Shown here in pieces: positions 11,001 to 23,000 of a stretch of 64,000 bases of DNA. The stretch's first letter is position 1; every line of letters begins with the position of its first letter. Source of the DNA: Chiridota heheva (Eukaryota > Echinodermata > Holothuroidea > Apodida > Chiridotidae). The translations under genes and the position numbers were made by a program. A model generated the notes under the pieces. The model had not been told where the DNA came from and ran no database searches. It was given only the letters and a program-made list of their open reading frames with translations. The stretch lies in the NCBI GenBank assembly GCA_020152595.1, contig JAIGNY010003313.1, positions 2,398,501 through 2,462,500 on the forward strand. Reading direction: 5' to 3'.

Positions 11001-14000
11001 TTTGCAAATTTTCTGCTTGGTCACGTACGACGTACAGCCTTATCAAGTCACATTCGGTAAGTTAAAGGTACGTTGTTACATCCTGAAAGTATGAAAAATG
11101 ACGGGGGGGGCGTTTATTAGAGTGGGGGCGTTTATTAGAGAAAATACGGTATGCAAAACAGACACGAAATTTGAGCTTTCAAGATTTTTACATTAAGCCT
11201 CGCCTACTCATTAATATGTATGACATCACCACCAAAAACAATAGGGCACATCTATGGACCAAATGCTATATGTGTACCACATATGATATGAATCCATTGC
11301 TTATCATTTTTGGGATATCGTGTTTACAAGCCATTTTCAGCAAAATCATATTAAACCCAGCCCACTATGCATATTAATAATATTCAACAAGTCTATACCA
11401 AGAACATACGAACTAATTAAAATCATAACTATACCAAATATGAAACAAAACAGACATGGGGTAGTTCAAATATGAGAATTTAAAGATTTTTACATTAAGC
11501 CTGCCATATGCATGACATAACCAAAAAAAAATAGGGCTCATCTATGGATCATGGGCTATCTGTGTATCAAATATGACATGAATCCAATGTATGGTTCTTG
11601 GAATATCATGTTTAAAAGCCCTTTTCAGCAAAATCATATTAAACCGAGCCCACTACACACATTAATAATAATCAACAATTTCATACCAAGAAAATACAAA
11701 CTAGCTAAAATCATAATTATACCAAATATGAAACAAATAAGACATGGGGTAGTTAAAATATGAGAATTTAAAGATTTTTACATTTAGCCTGCCATATGCA
11801 TAACATCATAACCAAAAACAATAGGGCTCATGTATGGACCATGGGCTATCTGTGTATCAAATATGACATGAATCCAGTGTAAGGTTCTTGGGGTATCATG
11901 TTTACAAGCTCTTTTCAGCAAAATCATATTAAGCCCTGCCCACTACAAATATTAATGAAATTCAATGTTTTCATACTATGAACATGTACACACTAGCTAA
12001 AATCGTAAGTATACCAAATATGCGGTCTTACTATTTTGCAGACTGCAGACTGGAATTTGCAGACTAGTTCTTCCAAAATGCAAACACTATTGTGCAGAGA
12101 GGGCAACTTTTCTTATACTCTCTCTGTAAGATTTTAAAGATGAGACTTGTATTTTACACAATAGTCAGATAGTTGAGCGGCACACATATTCGTAGCCTGA
12201 GGCAAGCGCAGTAGATCTATCATACTCTGTGGCAATAAAGCTTTTTTGCGATTAACAGATTAAAGGCCATTGCAATTAAACTTTGCTCCCGTCTGCATTT
12301 AATAACTGCATAAAAAGGCCCGCGGCAATCGTTTAAGACAAGATTGGGTGGCCTTTAATTCTAATAACATTTCATTCAGCAGCTTTTTTTTTAGTTGGAT
12401 TTTAAATAAATGAGAAATCTCGTTCGGAGGTACATGACTACGCCATTTAAAACAGAGCCCTCATTCAGGGCTGTCAAGAAAATGTACTGTTTTCAACAAA
12501 GTATAATTTGTATAGTTCTGAATAACTGAAAGACATACCGCCCTACATAAAGACTATTTTAAAGTATTTTCTTTATTTTCATTAACATTGTATGTTAAGA
12601 GAATCTTTAGAGAATCAAGAATACTAATGAAATTTACATCTCTAATTCTGGTTGAATTTGTCCAGACCCCAAAAAGCAGCAGATGGTTGTCACAAAATCA
12701 CCATGGCAACCATTGAAAAAGGAAGACACCAAATGGGCTGCTCCTTACTGTTTACTAATAGTTTACTTTACTTTAGTTTATTTTAATTTTATACACAGAG
12801 ACTGCCCTCATCACAATTATAGAGCAAACGCTGCCAAGGCTAATCAGAAGAACATCTCTGGTTTATGTTTAGAATAAGCCTAGCACCTAGCCTAGACTAA
12901 TTTAGTAAACGTTCAGGAATTATTAATACTTTAGCTCTTATATTAAGGAATATGTTTATATACACCAGCGCTGCCACTAATAGCTATTTACAACTCAAGG
13001 CAGGACTTAATGAAGTATACTAAGTTCATCATTATAGCTGGGACCATAGTGCAGGGAAAATAATACAAGAAGATATCAAAATCACCGCTAGCTGGTTGAA
13101 TAGGACCACTATTTGCTGGTCACATAAATTGAACAAATAAACTAAGCAGGCGCTTGCTGCTTGTTACAAAGATCAGCAATTAAGACATTGTTGAATAAAA
13201 TACAGGCTTAGGAATTTAAGTGTGATGAGTTGCTGAGTTGCTCGTATACCTGGATGAGACAAATCATGCAAAGAATAAAAAAGTTGATGTCTAAATGGTA
13301 AAGTTATATATGGTCGTGGTTTGTCTGTTGATGTATCACAAAGTATAGTTTTTTCAGAAGAAGGGATTGGGTAACTAAAAAACGAGATTCGTTGATTTCT
13401 TGAGCTGCAGTAATTCTTGATCTCTCTCTTGCTTATTGGCTACGTTTTGGTAGTCAATAACTACATGGTGATTGCAACGAGCTAAGCTTGCAACGTGATA
13501 AGGCATCTGCGACTTTGTTATCCTTTCCCGAAATAAAGGATATATCTGTGCTGAATTAAGAAACATAATCAAGATGGCGAATCTCACGCGGAGAATAGCA
13601 ATCAGGCCTTGCATCAAGTGCATGAGTCAAAGGTTTGTGGTCTGTTGTGATGTAAAAATCTTGAATTTCCAAATAGTGCTTGAAATGTTTGACTGCTAAA
13701 TATACAGCGAGTAATTTAGGACCAAAGGTACTATACTATATTTGGTTTCTGCTGGCTGTAATCTCTTAAAAAAAATGGAACTGGGTGCAATACATTATTA
13801 ATGTTCTGTTAAAGAACGGCCCCTACCGCGTAATTAGATGCATCAACGACCAAACAAAAGAGGGCATTGGCTTTATAATGTATTAATAAGGTTGCTTTTG
13901 CTAACACTGTCTTGGCTTGCTTAAAAGCAGTCTGTTCTTGTTGGAAGAGCTGGATTACTTTGTTTTTGCTCTTACACAACAATAAATCTCTTAGAGATTG

Positions 14001-17000
14001 TACAATTTCAGCACAATGTGGAGTGAAACGCCTGTAAAACTAAAAATTCCCTAATCTTGCAAAGGGAGTCAGGCTGAGGAAACTCCAGGATGGCTTTAAC
14101 TTTATCTTCCACCAGCAGAATACAGTCTCTGCTTATGTGATGTCCAAGAAAGTTCAGCTCTGGTACACCAAATACACTTTTTGCGGGGTTGATAACAATG
14201 CCAAACTCACTGAGACGTTGGAACAAGTCTAAAGTGACGGTGATGTTGATCACTATCTTCGTTAGCAATCAATAGGTCATCGATGTAGGCAAAAACGAAA
14301 TCTTAGCCATGCAGGACTTGATCACTTAATCTTTAGACTGTTGCATGGCGTTTCTGAGACCTAGTGGCATATGCATGAATCGAAAAGACCAAAAGACGTT
14401 GTGATTGCGGTTTTCGGAAAATCTGCCGGCTCCATTGGGATTTGGTAGTAAGCTCTCACAAAGTCAATTTTACTGAAAACATTCTTCCCATGTAAAATAG
14501 AAGTAAAATTGTGGATATGAGGGATTGGATACCTATCCAGCACTGTTGCATTGTTTAAGGCACGATAATCTCTGCATGGCCTCCAATCTTTAGGGGTTGG
14601 CATAGGTACTATGTGCAGTGGAGAGGCCTAAGTACGGTCAGAAACTCTAATGATGCCAAGCTCTTACATGTGATCAAATTTACCTTTCGCGAGAAACAAC
14701 TTTTCGCAGGAAATAACTTCTCTGGCGCTAATCAACGAGGACGTGCATTTACAGGTGGTCCTGCCTCGCTGCCTGTAGTTGGTGACTTACTCGTTTCCCA
14801 AATCTGTGGAGGGCTGCGAGCCACTTACATAAGTACAGGGTTTTCTACATCTACTTGATCTTTCCTTAAACCGACGATGATACCAGCAAACACAGTCATC
14901 CTGCAAATTTCTAGCGGGGCTTCTTTTATCAAAACTTCGTCGACTACCACTTCGCCTACGACTCCTAGAGCTGTTTCGGTCTTGAGCAAATCCCGAACCA
15001 TATCAGTCAATGCTGAAATCCTAGTGTTCATTTCCTTATGTAGGCTTTCTATGTCAGTGTGGCTGGGTGTGTAACTTCTAAAATCTTATCAGCCATAAGT
15101 GCTATGTCCTCCAATTTCAATGAGTCACTAGAAGAAGCTAAAATTAATTGGATGTTATGTGGCATACGTCGCAGAAAAAATTGCCTCAAGAACTTGTCGT
15201 TGAGTGCAATATCCCCTAAAAGTTGCTTCAGACAGCGCAAGAATTGAGATGCTGTCTCATCATCCATTTCTTTCGCCACGAGAAGTCGATGCATGCGCTT
15301 CTGCTCAGAACCTGAAGTATGTTGGATAAGAATAGTTTTCAGTTTGTCGTAAGGCTTTATGACAGGAGGTTTTAATATTATATCCCACACCTCTTGGGCT
15401 ACCTCCGGTTGCAATGATGACACAATGTAATACACTTTTGTGGCTTGGAGTTGTGATACAGCTAATTTTAAATTGGGCTCCAACTTGCGAGCACCATAAA
15501 GCGAGGTTGTTTGGCCAATAGTAATTTAATGCTTACCGTGGTGACTGCCAATTCCAATTCTGCCATCATGACAAAAATGTTCTGCTAGACCAAACCGTTA
15601 AACTTAGCAATATCCACAAGAAAAGCCCGGTGCAGAATAACCAACCAGAATAACAACTGTCAAATCACGTAGGATTCACCACTTTAGAGAATCAAGAATA
15701 CTAATGAAACTTACTTCTCAAATTCTGGTTGAATCTGTCCAGACCCCAAAATGCAGCAGATAATTGTCACAAAATCACCATGGCAACCATTGAAAAAGGA
15801 AGACACCAAATGGGCTGCTCCTTACTCTTTACTAATAGTTTAATTTACTTTAGTTTAGTTGAATTTTCAACACAGAGACTGCCCCCATCACAATTATGGA
15901 GCAAACACTGCCAAGGCTGATCAGAAGAACATTTCTGGTTTATGTTTAGAATTAGCCTAGCACCTAGCCTAGACTAATTTATAATTATTTATAGTTTAGA
16001 TCTTATATTAAAGAATATGTTTATATACACCAGCATTGCCACTAATGGCTATTTACAACTCAAGGCGGGACTTAATGAAGTTCACTTAGTACATCATTAT
16101 ACATGTAGCTGGGACCATACTGCCGGTCGAATGATACAACAAGATATCAAAATCACCGCTAGCCGGTTGGATAGTAGGACCACTACTTGCTGGTCACATA
16201 AATTGAACAAATAAACTAAGCAGGCGCTTAATTGCTGCTTGTTACAAAGATCAACAATTAAGACATTGTTAATTAAAATACAGGCTTAGGAATTTAAGGC
16301 TTCAAAACAGAGCTGAAGCTGGCAATAAACAGGCCTAAGATTATGTTGCGGCATGCCTACACTAAGGTAATACAGTAATGTTACGTTAACGCCCAAAGGT
16401 AAAAGATGTTTCAAAATGCTCCTAAAAACCTAGGTAAATCTGCTACTGAATGAATTAAACCATTCCAGAGAGTGTGCTTGGATATTCAATTAATCTGAGC
16501 TTTAATGTTGAATAATTAAGTTAAGATTGACATTCAAATAATACTGCTTAGAAACTACGTCATATCTGAGCAAGCTCCAAAAGGCAAGAGAGAGTGCAAC
16601 ACCTAAATTTGCCTCGCTTACATCATCAAAACAGGGTCGTCCGAGGACATGATAAAATATGTACAAAATACCAAAATCAAAATAACAATGGGACTCTACA
16701 TCAGCCCCCTCCTAGATCACAAGCAAAGTGATGTACCGTTCACATGGCATAACTTCACCAAATTTTAAACAATAATATACAAATCTGATTGAAGGACATT
16801 TTATCGGGGAAGGTGGTGTTACACCAGTTTGAACAGGCAAATGACACTAATAAAGTCTTCTGCAATTTGGGAAAATTGTTGCCAAATTTTACCCACTTTT
16901 CTAATAGCCTAATTTTAATCAATATCATCCAACTTTAAACCAATTTTTCAATTATAATTTCCCAATTTTACCACACAACCTGGACTGTCAGACTGCAGGA

Positions 17001-20000
17001 AGAAAACATGCAACCAGGCAGGTAAACATCCTTTCAAGTGTAGCAGTGCAGCTTTCAGTGCCGGGGGAAGGGGAGAGGGGAGCGGACGGGGAGGGAAAGG
17101 GGGGGGGAAGGGGGTAATTAAAGGGAAATAGCTGTACCCAGAGGTGTATAACGGAAGGATTTTATTTCTTGTTAATATAAGATTGTAAAAATGAAGTAAA
17201 TTTAAGTAAAACATGTTGCAAATTTTCGTAAAACTGATGGCAAACTTTAGTATAAATATTTGGAAATGTCCTCCAGAAAATGAGTAAAATGTCCCGGAGG
17301 AAAAAAACATTTCCAGAAAATTGAAGAAAATGTCCCGAAACTGGATGAAATTACTTGAACAATTTCTCCAAAATGTCGGAAATTGAAGAAAATCAAAGAA
17401 AATGGCCTAGGTAATGTCATTGATCACATGAATTTGGCGGCCCCCCTACCCCCCCCCCCTCCCCTCCTGCTCAGACCTGGCAGCAATGCATTTTTGTAAT
17501 GTGGGGGAGGGGATTTCATTTTTGATAACTTCAATTACTTAGGATTAGGTTTTATGCCAAAAGGAGTATGTCAAATTCCTAAGTTCAACAAAGTTGAAAT
17601 CTAAGGTTGCTTTATACAATTTTACGAAAATTTTGTCTAGAACTATTGATTTACCTGAAAGTATCCTCCAAATTTTTGATCATAAGATAATGCCTATTCT
17701 AACATACGGTTCTGAGTTATAGGGTATGTCATGAAAGTACAAATCAGAGTTTACAATTCGTTTCATGAATATGTATTAGGTTTGCCACCAAATGCCATAA
17801 ATATCCTAGCACTAGGAGAGCTGGGTTGCTTTTCCTTTAAAAGTCAAACAATACTAAAGCAAATGACTTATTGGCAAAGACTTCTTATTCTTGATAAAGA
17901 CAGGTATCAGACTCATTGTTATCTAGAACAAAGAGTATTAGAAAACAAAGGAGTGCTATCATGGGGACTGTGTGTTAAAAATATTTGTATAAAACCAGGG
18001 AGTTGCCATTTAGACAGGTTTGGTAATGTTTGGGAAGGGCAGGGAGATGGGATCACTACACAATTTTATAAAAATTTTAAGCGGCGAATTTGTGACATAG
18101 ATAGACAGAACTGGTTGAGTGATATCAATTCTAAAGTTCTTTGCGTTGTTATGTACAATTTAAAACAGAAAGATATGCAGAGCCATAACTATCATTTAAT
18201 GTTTTTAAACTTAAAAAGTTGCTCTCCCAAATCAGATTGCTTGCCTTGAAATTGAAGTCAACGAAGGCCATTATTGTAATATAACTTATGAACAAAGGTT
18301 TTGTCAGGTTTGCAATTTAAAAGAGGTTAGAGATGAATATCAGTTTCTCTTAATTTGTCCATTCCTTTCTGAAATCAGCTGTAAATTTATTTCTAAATAT
18401 TTCTTTCAACCGGCAACTAAATCAAAATGCAATGTTTTATGATCAGCTACAGTAGTTCTAAATACTTATTTTTGCAGATATCACACTTTATTTTACACGC
18501 AATGGAAGCAAGACTTTGTTTCTTTCTCTTTGATTATTGTTTGTTGTTAGAACCTCAATTATGTACCATTTAATTAATTGTTTATGTTTGTGACAAAGGC
18601 CAGATGGCCTAGAGCACTGTAATAAATTGTAATGTATTATTGTATTGTATTTAAAGGAGGGCTTAACTGTTTTTGCGAAGGCAGAAATTGCAGCTCTTGA
18701 ATATAAGCTAGTTCAAATACATATTTTCTCTCATGGGCATAATTTTAACTTACACAACTTATACAATACCTGACAACTACCTAAAATGGCACTCCGCAAC
18801 CTGCTCCGCAGCTCCTCAATTTAATAATGACGATATACTTTATTACCGTCATTTGCCTGTTCACACCGGAAATTTCTGCCAGTGTCGCACCTCTCCCCCT
18901 TCTTATTTTATGTATTTAGTCTATATTATTGTTAAAAATTTGCTGAAGTTATGCCATGTAAACGGTACAAAGTAATGTTAACCTTCTCTTTAAATACATC
19001 CACCATGATTTTTAGGCTGCTAAATGGTATGCGAATTTTACCCCCTTATTTTTTTACAACCCCAACAATTTTACTTCCCCCACTTATTTTACCCTGGTTT
19101 TGCTACTGCCCACACCCTAGTATTTACACCCATGCTTATGAGCTATGGCCACTTGAATAGGATCCTCTTAACATACAATGTTAATGAAAAGAAAGAAAAT
19201 ACTGTAAAATAGTCTATATGGCGGCGGTGTGTCTTTCAGTTATTCGGAACTAAACAATTCATACTTTGTTGAAAACAGTACATATTTTTAGTCCTGAAAA
19301 TGAAAATGAAAATGAAATGCTCCATTTCAAATAGCATAGTCATGTACATCCAAACGAGTTTACTCATTTATTTAAAATGCAACTCGAAAAAAAGCTGATG
19401 AATGAAAGGACATCAGAATTAAAGGCCACCCAATCTTGTCTTAAACAATAGCTGTGGGCCTTTTTATGCACTTATATTCAATGCAGACACGAGCAAAGTT
19501 TTATTGCAATGGCCTTCAATCTGTTAATCACAAAAAGCTTTATTGCCACTGACTATGGTAGATCTACTGCCCTTATGTCAGGTTACGAATAAATGCGCCG
19601 CTCAACTATCTGACTATGCAGTTAATATGTTGGTGTAAAATACAAGTCTCATCTTTAAAATCACATAGAGAGAATAGGAAAAGTTGCCACGTCTGCGCAA
19701 TAGTGTTTGCATTTTGGAAGAACTAGTCTGCAAATTCCAGTTTGCAGTCTACAAAGTAGTAAAGACTGCATTGCATTCCGATTGAAAAAAGACTAACTCT
19801 TTTCCTTTTTTTTTCTTATTCATGTTGAAAAAATCATAAAGACGAAAGGAATTGTTCTCACTTATCTCAGAATCATAATTCTCCTAACCTTGTTTGATGA
19901 AATAAAATAGCATTCTCATGTGATCTCACTTGAGTGCGAGCATGCGATCAGATCCACTGCAGGAGAGCTGATCGGAGTTTATGATGACCGAAAAAATAAA

Positions 20001-23000
20001 AAAGCCTGCATTATACACTATCCGTTAAAGGATTAGTTCAGTAGTCAAGCAAGTCAAAAAAGAGGACTTCAAAAGAAACAAAATGGTGAAGAATACGTTC
20101 AAAAATCCTATTCAGTTAAGGAGATATTTAAGTTTAAATCTCTGTCTTAAATGATTGGTGTAGTAAGTCTCCTATGGAAAGTTGTCATCCTCCTCCTCAC
20201 GTTCTTTTTGAAGTTTATTTAAATTCATTGCTTATTAGATTATTTTTCTTAACATGATACTGCATAACTAACTTGACCATAAGTCACTGTTTGGCATTTA
20301 GACTTGTTGTTTTTTCCATCTAGATCATGACCCTACCCCCATCTTCCCCCCCCCCCTGCCTTTTTCAGTAGGATCAAGATCAAGCAACTGCAATCAGATC
20401 CGGAGAGCATTCTTACAATTATTATGAAATTGGTGGTTCTTATTGCCTGCAGTAAATCTGATCGCAAGGTCGTATTCAAGTGAGTACACAACCAAGTACC
20501 GTGACCAACAGATCAAGTACCGTGACCAACAGATCAAGTACCGTGACCAACAGATCAAGTACCGTGACCAACAGATCAAGTACCGTGACCAACAGATCAA
20601 GTACCGTGACCAACAGATCAAGTACCGTGACCAACAGATCAAGTACCGTGACCAACAGATCAAGTACCGTGACCAACAGATCAAGTACCGTGACCAACAG
20701 ATCAAGTACCGTGACCAACAGATCAAGTACCGTGACCAACAGATCAAGTACCGTGACCAACAGATCAAGTACCGTGACCAACAGATCAAGTACCGTGACC
20801 AACAGATCAAGTACCGTGACCAACAGATCAAGTACCGTGACCAACAGATCAAGTACCGTGACCAACAGATCAAGTACCGTGACCAGCAGATCAAGTACCG
20901 TGACCAACAGATCAAGTACCGTGACCAACAGATCAAGTACCGTGACCAACAGATCAAGTACCGTGACCAACAGATCAAGTACCGTGACCAACAGATCAAG
21001 TACCGTGACCAACAGATCAAGTACCGTGACCAACAGATCAAGTACCGTGACCAACAGATCAAGTACCGTGACCAACAGATCAACTGAAATTGCCCTTAGA
21101 ATGAGTGATATATAGCAGCATGCCAAATACATAAATAGAGGAGGGGTCTTGTTAATCATGTTGGTTTACCAGTTAGGAAGAATTTTGTTACAACTAAGCA
21201 GTAATTTTCACCAAAACAACTTCACAGCCTGCAAATTTCCAGTTTGCAAATTCCAGTCTGCAGTCTGCAAAATAGTAAGACCCCCAAATATAAAACAAAG
21301 TTAGTGCTGTCACGACATGGCTGTATTACATATTGATTATTGTGGACAAAAATATCGCGATATATTGGTATATCACAATATTTTTCACGAAAACTAAGTC
21401 ACGACACAAATAGTTATTAATTTCACTGCTTCTTTTATGCTCTTTTTCACAAGTATGTAATGTATCGACAAGCATGAATGATAAATGCACGAAAAAAAAG
21501 AACGAAAGAACAAAAATGAAAACTATATGATGTACACGTGTCTTTTCTTTGACCATCGTTAACATTTGTTTGCAAATTTTGACCCTGCATATGACTGATT
21601 GTTTCCCAATACAGCAAACCACGAGTGAAGGGCCTACCTAATCTTAATTCTGTTACTAGAAATGAATGCAAATATGAAAGAATAAGACTTCTACATCCAA
21701 AAACTCTCCTCTCAAGAGCCAGAAAAAGATTCTTCTAAAATGCTGTGAGTTATTTTTAGGTAACAACTAAATTATCTTCTTACTTGATACACCACTTTCT
21801 GGCAATAGTAATGAAAATTCAGAAGAAGGAACCCTTGAATTTCTCGCTGTAAAATATTTCTCTGGCATACTCCTCACTCGGAGTTGTCATATACAATCAT
21901 CATGCTACTGCACTTTCCTGCTGTAACATGTATGCAACAGTCATGTCAGTGTGTTCAGCAGGATTTCCATCTCGCATTTCAGGATCCTGAAGGAATATTT
22001 GTATCAGTACTACTGTTAATACCTTGGAATATGCGAGAGAAAACACTCACACACATTGTAATCTATTACACTTCTTTGTTCATCTAACCAATTTCTGAAC
22101 GAAACCAAATATTTTCAGAACTGATACATTGGAAAAAGGACATAGCGCAATATGTGTTAAGAGGCCTTATTCATGTCGTGGGAAACGAGATCAACATACA
22201 TGGTATCATGACAGCACTAAACAAAACAGACATGTGATTGTTAAAATATTGAGCATTCAGTCCTGTCAACTCATTAATATGCATGACATCACCACCAAAA
22301 ACAATAGACACATTATATTTTTACTTCATAATTATGTGCACCAATGTAAAGCTCAGTGTTACCTTTCGTTTCAAACACATTTGTAATGATAGCAAATGAA
22401 AGGAAAATGTGGAAACTAAGAATCATCTCAAAAGTTTCCCCAAGAATGCAGTTTCTTAATGGGAGGCCCCAGGCATATGAATAAAATTCAATGTTTTATA
22501 CCATCAACATGTACACACCAGCTAACACCATAATTAAAAAGGGAGGCTCGTCTCATTAAAATACAGTAAAATTGGAGGATGCGATATTTTGACGTCACTT
22601 CCGGTTGTTGACGCAAGATCCGATCCACTGTCTGTTTGTACATGAGTAAGAAGAGAACTTCATGGTATGTACAGCCAGACACTAGCATGTACGTTGTGTG
22701 TGCCGAGTTACATACACAGTGCATTACGTTACTGTGAAGTAACTTTTTGTTTTTTTTTCAATGCGTTTGTCAAAAAGCGAAAGTGAAATATTAGTATTAT
22801 AATACTACAATAATAATCACCAAATGAAAATTACTGAGAAAAAAAGAAGATGAAAGTAAAAGTCCAATAAACGATTCTACCGGGGCTCGAACTCACGACT
22901 GTTGATAAGAAAAAGACTGCTTCCGATTGCCGTTACCAACTAGGCTAACTCGTGTAGTGACCTTTAAGGCGTTTTAATTAACTATATACCTTGCAATACG

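Larger units (their letters stand above)
12605..16298 (-). mobile_element. Internally deleted Gypsy-type LTR retrotransposon
   Basis: Two direct repeats of about 616 bp (12605-13220 and 15682-16298) flank minus-strand gag, RT and RNase H remnants, so the 5' LTR is the right one. Order on the minus strand: LTR, gag (15483-15049), RT (14603-14008), RNase H (about 13880-13450), LTR. There is no integrase or chromodomain segment: only about 230 bp separate the RNase H end from the 3' LTR. Multiple stops and frameshifts. LTR copies differ at many positions, so the insertion is old. No clear short target duplication was found. Confidence 0.9.
12022..21283. mobile_element. 9.26-kb composite insertion with matching inverted ends and 8-bp target duplication
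   Basis: Left end gcggtcttactattttgcag continues to the segment actgcagactggaatttgca; the right end at 21240-21283 is its reverse complement. The flank ccaaatat occurs at 12014-12021 and again at 21284-21291. The interrupted ~290-bp host repeat (xxaccaaatatgaaacaaaa) is rejoined across the insertion, which independently confirms the boundaries. Inside: ~600-bp inverted repeats, a Gypsy element, a non-LTR fragment and a 21-bp satellite. An 8-bp duplication is typical of hAT, P or Merlin elements, but the termini do not let me choose, and no transposase is visible. Confidence 0.75.

Noticed and set aside
17731..18249. 172-codon open frame as a host gene
   Set aside because: Translation matches the linker after the RT of a LINE, with RT text upstream and an ORF2 zinc finger downstream in other frames.
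20394..21159. Four long open frames (211-229 codons) on both strands
   Set aside because: They are produced by a 21-bp satellite whose unit is a multiple of three and contains no stop; no start context, domain or upstream gene supports translation.
22874..22956. Functional tRNA gene
   Set aside because: A and B boxes are present, but the anticodon arm is the wrong length and the stems do not pair.
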